A DNA stretch of 64,000 nt, taken from assembly GCA_017311315.1 (NCBI GenBank), contig CM029626.1, positions 10,673,643-10,737,642 on the forward strand, read 5' to 3'. Each line of letters starts with the position of its first letter. The stretch's first letter is position 1. The notes beneath the pieces were generated by a model. The model had not been told where the DNA came from. It did no database searches and saw nothing but the letters and a program-made list of their open reading frames with translations. This document shows, piece by piece, positions 11,262 to 23,432 of the stretch. Both the position numbers and the translations under genes were made by a program. Origin of the DNA: Dendrocalamus latiflorus. Lineage: Eukaryota; Streptophyta; Magnoliopsida; Poales; Poaceae.

Positions 11262-12484
11262 AGGGGGAACCACTAACTTGACCCTGGATCAGGGAGATTG
11301 CTAGCTCAACCACAGATCAGGGGAGACCACTAACTTGACCCCATATCAGGGATACCACTTACATGACCCTAGATTGAGGGAGACCGCCAACTCGACCTCG
11401 GATCAGGGGAGATTGCCAACTCAACCCTAGATTGGGAGAGATTGATAGCTCGACCCTATGTGGGGGGACTGCCAACTCAACCTCAGATCAGGGGAGACCT
11501 CTTGCACGACCCTAGATAGGGAGAGACCGCCTACTCGACCGCAGATCGGGGGAGACCGCTCGCTTGACCTGAGCTTAGGGGAGACCACTAACTCGACCCC
11601 ATATCGGGGGAGACTACGTACTTGACCCCAGATCAGAGGAGAACGCCTACTTGACCACAGATCAGGGGAGACCACGTACTTGACCCCAGATTGTGGGAGA
11701 TCGCCACCTCAACCCTAGATCGGGGGAGACAGCGAACTCGACCCCAGATCAGGGGAGATCGCGTACTCAACCCTAGATCAGTGGAGACTGCCAACTCGAC
11801 CACAAATTGAGGGAGACCACCCACTTGACCCTAGATCGGGGGAGACAGTCCACTCGACCTTGGATCAGGAGAGATCGCCAACTCAACCCAGATCGGGGGA
11901 GACAACCAACTTGACCCCAAATCAAGGGAGACTGCCAACTTGATCCAGGATTAGGGGAGATTGTTAGCTCAAACCTAGATCGGGAAAGACCACCCACTCA
12001 ACCTCAGATCGGGGGAGACCACCCACTCGACCCCAGATCGTGGGAGATCGCCAACTCAACCTCAGATTGGGGGAGACTGCCCACTCGACCCCAGATTAGG
12101 GGAGACTGCATACTCGATCCCAGATCGGTGGAGATAGCCAACTCGACCCTAGATCGGGGGAGATTGCTAGCTCGACCCCACATTGGGGAGACCACCCACT
12201 CCACCCTAGATCAGGGAAGACGGCCAACTCGACCCCGATCGGAGGAGACCACCAACTTGACCCCAGATCAGGGGAGATTGCCTACCCAACCCTCAGGGAA
12301 GACCACCAACTCGACCCTAAAAAGGGGGATATCATCAATTGGACCATGAAGAGGTGGATACCACCAACTTGACACCAAAGAGGGGGATACCGCCAACTCA
12401 ACCCTGAAGAGGGGGATATCGCCAACATGACCTTGAAGAGGGGGATACCATCAAATCAACCTTGAAGAGGGGGATATCGTCAAC
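11262..12484. repeat. 29-bp minisatellite array, about 40 copies
   Basis: The unit is 29 bp, centred on ctcgaccccagatcggggga followed by gaccgccaa. Units run almost without break from about 11262 to 12310, then change to a variant with gaagagggggat in place of agatcggggga until 12484. The period is not a multiple of three, so long antiparallel reading frames here are artefacts of the repeat. Confidence 0.85.
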
Positions 12485-12499
12485 CACGCTGATGCCAAG

Positions 12500-13190
12500 C
12501 TATCGAGGTGTGTTGGAGATGGCCAAGGTGAACCCTTCAAGCTAGGGGGATCCCTTGGTCGAGGAGACACTGTCGAGGTGAAGCGAAATTCGATCGAGGC
12601 AAAAACCATCAAGGCTGAAGTGCACCAAACCAAGATCAGACCATCGACGCATGTTGAAGTTCGCCAAATTGTTTGTTGAACTAGGGGAGCCCCTTGTTGA
12701 GGATATCGTCGAGGTGAAGCAAAGCTTTGTCAAGGCAAAAGTAGTCAAGGCCAAAGTGAACCACACTAAGGCCAGGCCATTGAGACGTGTTAAAGCTCGT
12801 CGAGTTGTTCATCAAACTAGCGAAGCCCCTAATCAAGGATACACCATCGAGGCAAACCGAAGCTCAGCCGAGGCAAAGCCACCAAGGCCAAGTCAAACCA
12901 CGCTTAGGCCAAGCCATGAAGATGTGTTGGAGCTTGTTGTGGTGTTCGTTGAACTAGGAGGATCCTCTAGTCGAGGAGATGCCATCAAGGCTGAAGCGAA
13001 CCAAATCGAGGCCAGGCCATCGATGCACGTTGGAGCTCACCGAGGTGAGTCCATTGGAGTAGAGGGAGCCCCTAGTCGAGGAGACGCCATCAAGACGGAA
13101 TGAAATCTGGCCGAGGTGAAAGCCATTGAGGCCAAAGTGAACCACACCGAGGCTAGGCCATCGAGACGTGTTGGGGACTGCTGAGGTGAA
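12500..13190. repeat. About 137-bp tandem repeat, 5 copies
   Basis: Units begin at catcgacgcatgttg-like words near 12503, 12642, 12779, 12916, 13018 and 13158. They contain gaggccaagtgaaccac-, aactagggggagcccct- and tcgaggagacgccatc-like blocks. The unit at 12916 is shorter (about 102 bp). Copies are diverged. Confidence 0.7.
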
Positions 13191-13259
13191 TTCGTCGATC
13201 TAAGGGTGCCCTAGTGTTGGTGAGGCAAGCCATCGAGGCTTTGGGGCTCACTGCAGTAC

Positions 13260-13960
13260 CCAAGTGTTGATGGTGTGGAGGGGGACCCAAGGCGAAGTGC
13301 CCCGAGGATGGCCAGGAGACCCAAGGTTAAGCACCCCGAGGGTGGCCGGGCGGCCCTAGGAGGAGACGTGGAGGACCCCAAGCTCCCGGGGAACACTAGG
13401 GGTGTCGAGTCCTAGGGGAGGTTGGGGGCACTGTGCCCCATGGGTCGGCGGCACTGAGTCCTAAGCGAGGCCGGGCTGCTAGTGTCCCGGGGAGCCAGCG
13501 GCACCGAGTCCAGGATGAGGCCGAGGGCACCGTCTCCCGAGGGGGTCGGGGTGTTGTGTCCCAGATGCGGTCGGGGACACCAGACGTGGTTTGGGCGACC
13601 GAATGGCGGAGTGCTAAGTGAAGTCGGGTGGCCCAAGTTTGGCCGAAGGACTTCAGGGGCAAACCATGTGAAGAAGCCCCCTCCCGTGAGAAGTCCAGGC
13701 AAGGAGGAAGTGGCCCCCGGGAGCGATCCAGGTGAACCAATGCAAAGCCCTTTGGGGCTACCAGGAGATCCAAGGCCAAGTGCCTTGGGAGTGGCCAGGG
13801 GATCTGAGATCGAGCGGCGTGAAGTGGCGTTGGATCGGGGAACTCGGGAGAGCCCGGGCGATGTAAAGTGGCATTGGCCAAAGGGAATTCAGTGGAGCCT
13901 AGGTTGTGTGAAGTGTCTTCGGCACGAGGAAACTTGGGGAGTCCTTGGCCACCCAGGGGT
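13260..13960. repeat. Degenerate 36-45-bp GC-rich repeats
   Basis: Words such as gtgccccgagg, ggccgggcgg and ccaaggcgaagtg recur at irregular 36-45-bp spacing. They grade into the 38-bp array that follows. No coding sequence. Confidence 0.5.
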
Positions 13961-13962
13961 TG

Positions 13963-14400
13963 GGCCACCTAACCTCGGTCTCTGTTCACCTAGGGGTCAC
14001 AAAGACCCGACTTTGGTTCCTATTCACTCAAGGGTCACGAAAACCCAACCTTGGTACAGTTCACCCAGGGGTCACGAAGCCCCAACCTTGGTCACTGTTC
14101 ACCAGGGGGTCGCATCAACCCGGCCTTGGTCACTGTTCACCAGGGGGTCATGTCGACTTGACCTTGGTATTGTTCACCAGGGGGTCGCGCCAACCTAGAC
14201 TTGGGTGTTGTTCACCTGGGGGGTCACGAAGCCTCGACCTTGGTCACTGTTCACCAGGGGGTCATGCCGACCCGGCCTTCATTATTGTTCACTAGGGGGT
14301 CACGCCGACTCGGCCTTGGTCACTGTTCATCAGGGGGTTGCGCTGACCAGGCCTTGGTCACCGTTCACCAGGGGGTCACGCCGACCTGGCCTTGGGAGTC
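13963..14400. repeat. 38-bp minisatellite, about 11 copies
   Basis: The unit is about tcactgttcaccagggggtc followed by acgccgacccggccttgg, 38 bp long. Consecutive copies at 14093, 14131 and onward keep the period. Early copies near 13980 carry ctaggggtcacaaag variants. Confidence 0.85.
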
Positions 14401-14449
14401 CAGGCTTCCGTCCAAGATTGAAAAAATATACTACTAGGGGAGTCGGCGA

Positions 14450-14720
14450 TGGGCAATCGGCACGATCGGGGGAGCCCGGGGGGTGCCTTCCTCCCCACCC
14501 GGGGGAGCCTAGGGGTAAGCCCTCCTCTCCATGCACGCCCTCCTCACTGCCCGGGGGAGCCCGGGCCGAGCCTTCCTCTTCGCCCAGGGGGTCCCAGGGC
14601 CACGTCTTCCTCTCCTCTCTGCTCGGGGAGTCCTAGGGGGCGCCTTCCTCCCCGCCCGGGGGACCCTGGGGGCACACCCTCCTCTCCGCCTAAGGGGAGC
14701 ACCACAGGGAGACCAAGAAG
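14450..14720. repeat. About 40-bp GC-rich repeat block
   Basis: Recurring cccgggggagcccgggg and gccttcctcctc words at roughly 40-bp spacing, with variable spacing between copies. Confidence 0.6.
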
Positions 14721-15071
14721 TCGAAAGACACCCTGGGGTGGCCGGGAGGCCCTAGGCGGCAAGCCCTGGAGACAACCTGAAGTCCCGAAGTCGAGGCTCT
14801 TCGAAGTAGTCCGAGCGGCCAAAGCGACGCACGGAGACACAAAGTGCGGGCACGGCAAGGGAGATGCCTAGGGCGGATAGGGTGCGTGGCAGTCCTAGGG
14901 AGGCGAGAGGACGATAGAGGTGGAGTCGAGGTGGTTTAGTGGTGAGATGTGGCACGAGGACTAGACGCACCTAGGGTCATCCAGGACGATCCCATGTGTG
15001 GTATGGGGTAGAGAAATCTGGTAGTGTGATGCACATGGCTTCTTGCTCAAGTCCCCATGAATGGTGCCAAC

Positions 15072-15608
15072 TATCATCGGTGCGAATCCAGATAGTAAAC
15101 TTAGAAGTATCCCGGTCGGATACGGAGACCGTCGAGGATGTGAAGGGACTCAAGGAGAAGCATTTAACCACCAAGTGTATTCAATATGAGTGTTCTAGGG
15201 TTACAAAATGGCCTCCTCTCTCCCATTACAAGGGGTCCTATTATAGAGGAAGAGGGGAAGGCAAGCGAAGTTACAAGATTGCTCCTAGGGCCTAGTTTAC
15301 TCCTAAAGGTATTTGCGTTATTTGCCGCACGTGGGCTCCACCACGTTCGGGACTCCATAGTTGGTTCGAGGTCGACCCTGGACCTCGCCTGGGGTTGGCC
15401 CTAGACCCCTCTAGGGTTTGCCTCGCGTACCTCATCTGGGGTTGGCCCTAGACGTCTTTGGGTTGGCCTTGCACACCTTGCCCGGGGTTGGCCTTGCGAA
15501 CCTCACTGAAGTTGACTTGGGAACTTGGCTCGGAGTAAACCCTTCAACGGGTGCCATCACTCCGAGGTGATTGTGGGCCTAAGGTGGCGCGGGGACCCTC
15601 CCCCAACA
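15072..15608 (-). repeat. 5' LTR of the 7-kb LTR element
   Basis: This 537-bp copy is longer than its partner because of extra ggggttggccctagac-type units at about 15385-15530, a small tandem expansion inside the LTR. Confidence 0.85.
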
Positions 15609-15613
15609 CACGT

Positions 15614-16951
15614 GTCACTTCTCTGTTGCTCGATGCTAGCGTGAAGCCGTAAGATTTGGCCACGAGACTCACCTGCTTCTTCCTCCTCCCACACGATGGT
15701 GCCTCCCACCTTCTCCCCCCCCCCCACGCATTCATCCACCTATGATGGCTGAATTTGGTTCTTATCCCTCCCTTCTCCGGTCATGATGGCGAATGCAGCT
15801 TTCAGTGATGGCGGTGAGGAGTTGGGGTTAGGGTTCACCAGAGTTGGGAAAGGGTTAACCGGTCCCCCCTCCGGTTGTAGAGGGAGGGGGAGGCAACGAC
15901 CGCGGTGGCGCCACCAGCCATGAGATCGGAGGAGGGCGGGGGGGTGGCATGACATCGTGATGTGAGGAATTTTAGGTTGGATAGGATTGATGTGGTGGCA
16001 GCAGAAAAGAAGGATCGGCACTGCGAGACAACGTGGGCGCCACTAGCCGCCAGTGGTGGAGGCAAGGACGAGGGAGGGGGCCAAGGTCATGGAGCTTGCA
16101 AAGAAGCAAATCGGCAGTGGAGGAGCGCCGGAGATGGAGGAGATTGAGAGGGAGCGTTCGCGGCGGTCGCTGTGGAGAAAGAAAATGGCGGTGGTGCGCG
16201 ACGACAAAGGAAGCGAGATGGAGGTGGGGAAACGAGGCGAGCGGGGAACTAGGTGCACTGTTAGACTATCACCCGGCGCTGTAGCCCCCTGTATGTATAC
16301 AGCCAAAGATGGCATGCCACGGTCTCACCTCCTGGCAGGCACGTCACGTGACGAGCTGACGGCCGCCTGCTCTGCCTCTGCTCGAGGCCAGAGCGGTGAA
16401 GCGGCAGAGCCAACCCCTCAACATGCACAGACATGCACACACCGGCCGGCACCCTTCCAAACCGCCAGCTTTTACTTCCTTCCGTCCGTTCGGCCCGCGC
16501 GCGCGCTTACCCCCACACCCGACTGCAGCCCCACCGGCTGATCAGGCCGGCCGGCCGGCTCAAACTTAATTATCACGCATGCATATATGGCTGCTGCTGC
16601 CGCTAGCTCGCTCTTCCCCGTCGATGGATCTGCCCTGCCCTGCCGCAGCGCAGCGCAGCGCAGTGTGGTTAGCATCACCTGCGTGCACTTCAAAATATTA
16701 CGAGAGCGCGCGCCAATGGCAGCGCCGTGTATGTGCCGCCCTCTTGTTTTCTTCCGCGCTTGTCCCCCTGCTCACCTGATCATGCATGGCGGGCTCTGCT
16801 CTGCGCTGCACGCCTGCCTCCATGCATGCACGACACCACGGCTCCGTCGCTTGTTGCATGCACACGTGACCCGTCCTTTCAGCTCCTTGGACACAGCACT
16901 GTAGGCCTGTAGCTGCATGCATGCACTTTTGGCTCTCGATCCATTCTCTTT
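15614..16951. other. Intergenic, no gene recognised
   Basis: Mixed-composition DNA with scattered purine-rich stretches. Several overlapping reading frames at 15740-16540 lie on both strands, without recognisable domains. I see no TE termini. Confidence 0.4.
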
Positions 16952-17781
16952 GGGTGTGTTTGGATGCTAGGATGACCAAGGAATGGAATCATCCCGTTCC
17001 AATTTTAAGGTCATCCAGCTGTTTGGATGGTGGAATGGGGTAGAATGGAATGGAAGCAAATGGTCTCTCTTAAAGGAATATTCCTCAAAAATGTGGTATC
17101 ATCCCATTCCAAAAAAAACGCCGGACGACTTCATCCCACTCTAGCGCCGGCCTCCCGTGCTCCTCCCGTGCTCTCACCCCTCTCTCTCTCTCCCTCCCTA
17201 CTCCAGATCCGGGCGGGGCCCGCGCCGGCGGCGGCGCGGAGGTCGGGCGGCGGCGAGGGAGGCCGGCGCGGGAGGTCAGGCGGCGGCGAGGGAGGCCGGC
17301 GCTGGAGGTCGGGCGGCGAGGGAGGCCGGCGCGGGAGGTCGGGCGGCGGCGCGGGAGGCCGGCGCTGGAGGTCGGGCGGCGGCGCGGGAGGCCCGCGCGG
17401 GAGGTTGGGCGCGGGCGGCGGTGCCGGCGGCGGCGCGGGAGATCGGGCGCGGGCGGCGGCGCTGGAGGTCGGGCGGCGAGGGAGGCCGGCGCTGGAGGTC
17501 GGGCGCGGGCGGCGGCGCTTGAGGCCGGCGCTGGCGGCGGCCAGGGAGGTTGCCGTGGAAGAGACTGAGGCCGGCGGAGCTCCGGTGAAGGTATCCCATC
17601 CCACCATCCAAACAAAAGACGGAATGATTTCATTCTTCTCCATCTCACTAACCAAACAAAAAATAAAACCATCCCATACTATGAACCAAACATATCAACG
17701 GAACCATCCCGTTCCATCCCATCCCAAAAAACTGGAATCATCCCATCCCATTCCTCCCCATTCCACCAACCAAACACATCC
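16952..17781. mobile_element. TIR element filled with GC-rich tandem repeats
   Basis: The ends are GGGTGTGTTTGG (16952-16963) and CCAAACACATCC (17770-17781), inverted with one mismatch. Subterminal DNA on both sides repeats ggaatgg/catcccattcc words in inverted orientation. The middle (about 17215-17560) is a GC-rich array of gcgggaggtcgggcggcggc and ggaggccggcgctggaggtc words. The only shared flanking bases are TTT, so superfamily is uncertain; a Tourist-like MITE that picked up a GC-rich insert is possible. Confidence 0.5.
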
Positions 17782-18315
17782 TTTTCTACTTGCATTGGCC
17801 ACAATGGAAGCAGCTAGCGCAAGCACAGGCGCTAGCTTGATATATCTCTCAGACTGCAAGCACAATATATACCCATCTGGCGCAATTATGCGGTGTGATA
17901 TTTAATCTGCTTGGTATACGGTGCTGCTGGTGTGCACACATTTGGGGCCTCTGGTGCGTGAGCGGACCAAATCTAGAGCCCCTCACATACTTGTTCGCGT
18001 CCGGCTGGGAAAGGGGCAGATGCGGTCGTGCAGATCCGGTGGTCCATGCGTCATACCGCAGCTGAATTGAATGGATCGCTTGATATAGTTTTTGTGGCAC
18101 TGGCATGCAGCAGCAGCTATGAGAAAATAGGCATGTTATATTTAGCTACAGCTGATGGCTTATTGCTGTGTCTGATGGTTTTTGTTCCTAAAGTAAGCAC
18201 TTATTTAAACGAATAAAATGCCAATAAGCCGTTTCAAAAAGCTTGTTCTGATAAGCCATTCGAAAAGACGATGGAGAAACTGCTCTGTTTGTTTGTTCAG
18301 GGGAAACCATAAGTC
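17782..18315. other. Intergenic
   Basis: Nothing recognised. The segment from about 18150 to 18315 is AT-rich with recurring ataagcc words, like other dispersed AT-rich repeats in the window. Confidence 0.4.
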
Positions 18316-18323
18316 ATAAGTTG

Positions 18324-19204
18324 CAGGGCCGGTCCTAGGATTTTAGGGGCCCAGGACGAAACTAGAAATAGAGCCCCTAGCATAAATATCTAAATATAAA
18401 TCTACATATATACACGTGCGCGCGCACACACACACACATATGTGTGTGTGTATAATTTTACCAACAAACACTTAAAATGCGTTATGTATTAAAAAAATTC
18501 ATATCAAAGAGTTTATAGATATTACCTTAAAATTTTCTTTTAACATTTCTAGATGCGAAGTCATTGATGATGGTATTGATATCAATTTCATCCAATAATT
18601 TCTTCTCAATACATAAAGTTGCCAAACCGTTTAACCTCTCTTGAGACATTGTTGACCTTAAATAATTCTTCAACAATTTCAACTTTGAAAAGCTTCTCTC
18701 AGCTGATGCCACAGTCACAGGCATAGTAAATAAAATCCGATAAGCAATAGAAATATTAGGATAACAATCCGCTTCTCTGACAATCTCAAAGATCTCCATA
18801 GTAGACATTGGTTTATCTGATAAAGTCAAATGCATAACACTTAACTCAGAAATTAGATCATTTAACTCAACATCAGACGAACCATCTAGAGAGAAAGTTT
18901 CTGCAAATTTTATACAACATTCTTTTAATTCAGTTCGATCCAATGACTTTAATGTTGTTGAACTCATTAAAAATTCAAATATACTTCCAAATGTTTGGAG
19001 TTCTTGAAATCTACTTTTCAATCAATTGATTGCCATATCAACCATAACAAAAATAATAATTCGTATGTGGACCAACTACGGTGGCTAAAAGGTCCAAGAT
19101 AAATCTTCAAAGCATGTATATACTTTACATAGTATATGGGGGGCCCTTGGATTTTAGGGGCCCGGGGCGGCCGCCCCTCTCGCCCCCCTCCAGGGTCGGC
19201 CCTG
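18324..19204 (-). mobile_element. Internally deleted hAT element
   Basis: The ends are CAGGGCCGGTCCTAGG (left) and, inverted, CAGGGCCGACCCTGG (right). Perfect 8-bp duplications ATAAGTTG lie at 18316-18323 and 19205-19212. At 881 bp it keeps only the C-terminal transposase part and so is non-autonomous. The TIRs differ from the hAT at 1290, so this is a separate family. Confidence 0.9.
18527..19021 (-). pseudogene. hAT transposase C-terminal fragment
   Basis: The 164-residue frame ends in a hAT dimerisation region: MPVTVASAERSFSKLKLLK, then NYLRSTMSQERLNGLA. The zinc finger and RNase-H-like core are missing, as expected for a deletion derivative. The initiating Met is probably an internal residue of the original protein. 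It lies wholly within the 881-bp element. Confidence 0.85.
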
Positions 19205-19263
19205 ATAAGTTGAAAAGAATATGACCAATTACGTTCACCACCTATCCTACTCTCTACTCTCTA

Positions 19264-20170
19264 TCTCTACTAATATAAAAGGGAGTTTGTCTATTTATCC
19301 CTGCCCTCGACACCTCTATCGAACCATTGAACTCTTTCACCATTGTTCTCCCTCATTGTTCTTTCATCTAAAAAATTGGCTAAAAACCCAAAAGAAAAAC
19401 ATGAAGACTCTCCATAAATTGCTCTGTAACTCTATGCAAACTGCAACTGATGGCAACTACCCCCATGATCTTCCATTATCTTTTTTCTCCCACTATTCTC
19501 TCCTTTTCGAATCAGGTGAACCTTCCTCCCCAAAAATCTCTCTTGTTCTCTACTCTCCTCACACCCTGCAGTACTCCCCAATTGAGGGCCACCACTTCAT
19601 AACTCATTGTGCCAGTAGCCGACCTCACCACATTCCATATCTCCGCCTCCCTTAGCCTTGGGTGATTGCGACAACAGCCTTGGGTGAGTGTAGTGTAGCA
19701 ATCGCGGATGCCATCCGCTACTGGCTCAGTCAAGCCCCACCTAGAAGTCAGGGTAAAGGCGAGCGAGGCGGCGACGGATTTGGTGGATGTTGGCAATGTT
19801 GGCGTCGAGGTGCAAAGACAGCGACTGCGTCCCCCTCGACGATTAGTGTGGAAACAATGACAGGGTGAGCGTGAGGAGGTTGTGAGGTAGGGTCCAAATC
19901 ATATGCACGAACCATTGAACCGACCAAGCTCAATGCATGCGATCACGATAGCGGCAGCGTAGATGCTGCAGACAAGGAAGCGCGGGGTGGCGTGTGTCCG
20001 CTGCAGGCATGGTGAGGGCGTGGAGCTATGGATGATGTCAGGGCATAAGGTGTGCCCCAACGGGTGTTCAACCAGTCGAGGAGTAGGAGTTTGCCACTTC
20101 CGCCCAATGCTCAGGTTGAGTCATCCATATGGTCATCATGTCATGCTCTTTCTTGAAATGTTGTTGTAGC
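19264..20170 (+). mobile_element. Probable Helitron 5' end and adjoining sequence
   Basis: TCTCTACTAATATAAAAG at 19264, preceded by A, fits the grass Helitron 5' consensus (TCTMTAYTA inserted after A). I could not find a CTRR-T 3' end with an upstream hairpin, so the right boundary is arbitrary and the element may be truncated. Reading frames at 19221-19655 and 19662-20169 show no domain. Confidence 0.4.
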
Positions 20171-20590
20171 CACTTAGGGAGTTGATGTTGGGGCTATTAA
20201 AACATTGGATGGGATGTAGTTTTCAATCTTTATTTGAATTATAAGGCCAAATTTGAAACGCAAGAATTTTGTAGGAATTTCATAGAAAGTAGTATAAATC
20301 CTATGATATTCCTTTGGAATTCCTCCATTCCAAGCAAGCTCTAAATACTAAAACTTTCTACAATAAACCCTCTTCCAAATTGACCCAAAGAAATTCTATT
20401 GCATGAGAATGAGATGTAACCCATTGCGGATAGTGTAGGCTGGCCATGTCAACGATTTTTTCAATAAAACTTTTTAAGGCTTGAATGGAACATAGGAGTG
20501 CCGCAAGAAATAGCTCAAATATTATTACAGAAATTAGAAAATCCAAAAGAAGCCTTAGTTTTATCTTTTAAAATTACTTAGCACAAGGTA
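20171..20590. other. Intergenic, AT-rich
   Basis: Contains ggaattcctccattcca and ttcaaaggaa-like words seen in dispersed grass MITEs, but no defined ends. Confidence 0.35.
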
Positions 20591-20593
20591 AAT

Positions 20594-21060
20594 TGTCTTG
20601 AGTTTCACAAAACACCATATGCGCTTTGATCAAAACGGATCAAGGTCAAGGTGGGACTGGTTTGATCAAAACGGATCAAGGCTAAGGATTTAGTGGATAC
20701 AGGCTTATGCGCTTTGAAAACCATGCATAAGTGAACATGTATGAGTAAAACCCATGTGTGTGGGGTTACTCGGTTTTCCCCATTATGCTAAATGGATTGT
20801 ATCCACTAAGGAGTGGATGTCACTGGCTAGCCCATCTATAAAAGGAGGTTGGGATGGAAACATGTGGTTAACCATCCAATCCATCTCTTTTGTGCTTTCA
20901 TATCTAGGGTTAGGGATTGAGAGTTCAGAGCCTTGTGTGATCTTTGTCCTTCAAGGTAGAGTAGTTGTAAAACTTACCTTCTCAAATAAGTAATACATCA
21001 ATCGTTGTGCATATCCTTGAGTCTCTCGTGTTTTGATTGATGTGATCTTGCTTCTGTTGG
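20594..21060 (+). repeat. LTR-like promoter segment (possible solo LTR)
   Basis: Two tgatcaaaacggatcaagg copies lie at about 20625-20690. A TATA motif (tataaaagg, 20837-20845) is followed by leader-like sequence. This resembles the promoter part of an LTR, but I found neither its ends nor a TSD. Confidence 0.3.
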
Positions 21061-22306
<1,246 letters not shown>

Positions 22307-22318
22307 ATTGAGATCCTG

Positions 22319-22414
22319 TGACTTCAAAGTCACGGTGCCTTTGTCACTGATAGGTGGGCCTGCGAGCGGAGGGACCCACCTGTCAGTGACAAAGGCACCG
22401 TGATTTTGAAGTCA
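22319..22414. mobile_element. Hairpin MITE-like element
   Basis: The arms 22319-22360 and 22371-22414 are inverted copies with only a few mismatches around a 10-bp loop. They share the caggtgggtcc/ggacccacctg and gtcactgac words of the hairpin at 29552-29656. The TSD cannot be assigned because the left flank is the G run. Confidence 0.65.
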
Positions 22415-22850
22415 GAGGAATCACATCCGTGTGTGTAGCTAGCAACGCTTCCTTACTGCATCTTGTGGCGCACATGGATTGAGACAGCAAAGGGAGCTAA
22501 CAATAATATGTGACGACGTTGTCACAGGCCAACCAAAAATCAAAGATTGGATTCCGTCCGGATCACGCACATCAAATTGAAAGAGAACTACCGAGCACGA
22601 CCATTTCCGTAGGCCCCGCGGCGCAGGTGGACAAGATCTCGCCCACTGCAGCCGCGTCCACGTACCAGGATTGCCACCGTAGATACGCCTATTTGATACG
22701 GCTGCGGGTTATGATTTTTAGTTAAAACTTTTGAATTTTTGCTGTTTATAATAGAGATTACGGAAAGAGAGATACTCGCTTGCGATTTTAGTTGATACAG
22801 ATGTTAGGTTTTTAATATGTACGACAATTAACTTGTAGATCCTGTCTTAG
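22415..22850. other. Intergenic
   Basis: No gene or repeat recognised. Confidence 0.4.
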
Positions 22851-22853
22851 TAA

Positions 22854-23429
22854 GGCCATGTTTGGCACAGCTTCACCAACAACTTCATGAGCTGTTGTGA
22901 GCTGTTTTTTTGCCAAACACCCTTTTTGCAAATAGCTTCATGGGTGAAGATCCTTTTTTTGTGCTCTCACAAAGGAATAGGGAGAGGTGAAACTGAAAAA
23001 AGTAGCTTTTCACAGCTCTCTCCCTCAGGCCCGCAGTCCTAGGAACCCACTGCCCCTCTGGTTCACCAAAATTACACACATTTGCCACTAGTCCATCCCG
23101 TTCACCAAAATTTTTATTATTTTAATTTTAATTTTTCCTAATGATTTTTATTTTTTATTTTAATGTTTTAATTCATACTCATTCAAATATATTATTTTTT
23201 AATTCATATGACCATATACAAATATACAACTCCAAATGTTAGAACAAGTCAGATAGACAGGGGCATCTTGGACAATTACCCTTTCTTAGCCATGCATGAA
23301 GCTGTTGGTGAAGCTGTTTTGCCAAACAGTTTTCCAAAACAGATTTAGCTTCATCGGTGAAGCTGCTCGTGAAGCTGAAACAAAAAAAAACAGCTTCACT
23401 AGTAAAGCTGAGCTGTGCCAAACGGGGCC
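22854..23429. mobile_element. Tourist-like MITE (PIF/Harbinger type)
   Basis: The TIRs are GGCCATGTTTGGCACAGCT and AGCTGTGCCAAACGGGGCC, with TAA duplicated on both sides (22851-22853 and 23430-23432). Inner copies of cttcac/gtgaag words make much of the 576-bp element palindromic. A 3-bp TTA/TAA duplication and GGCC..GTTTGG ends are typical of Tourist elements. Confidence 0.8.
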
Positions 23430-23432
23430 TAA

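Larger units (their letters stand above)
8652..15608 (-). mobile_element. Large non-coding LTR element (Tat-like LARD), minisatellite-filled
   Basis: The LTRs at 8652-9104 and 15072-15608 end in CCCCCAACA, with TGTTGGGGG as the minus-strand start. The element is flanked by perfect CACGT duplications (8647-8651 and 15609-15613). Minus-strand order is 5' LTR on the right, then a PBS-like TTGGCACCATTCATGGGGA (15052-15070), a 6-kb interior, and a PPT-like gcgaggggctaa (9105-9116) next to the left LTR. No gag, protease, integrase or RT motif is seen in any frame. The interior is dominated by blocks of tandem repeats. The PBS and repeat-rich interior recall the Tat/RIRE2 group of Ty3-gypsy; that assignment is inference. 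Confidence 0.85.

Noticed and set aside
11427..12204. Long minus-strand frames with repeating SPLIWGQV-like peptides
   Set aside because: They come from the 29-bp tandem repeat, which has no stops in some frames; there is no domain and the repeat drifts through all three frames.
10600..15500. CACTA-type transposon
   Set aside because: Tandem repeats suggested subterminal arrays, but no CACTA ends occur; LTRs and a 5-bp TSD explain the region.
17085..17905. Frames rich in Arg, Gly and Pro on both strands
   Set aside because: GC-rich tandem repeats give open frames on both strands at once; nothing suggests a real protein.
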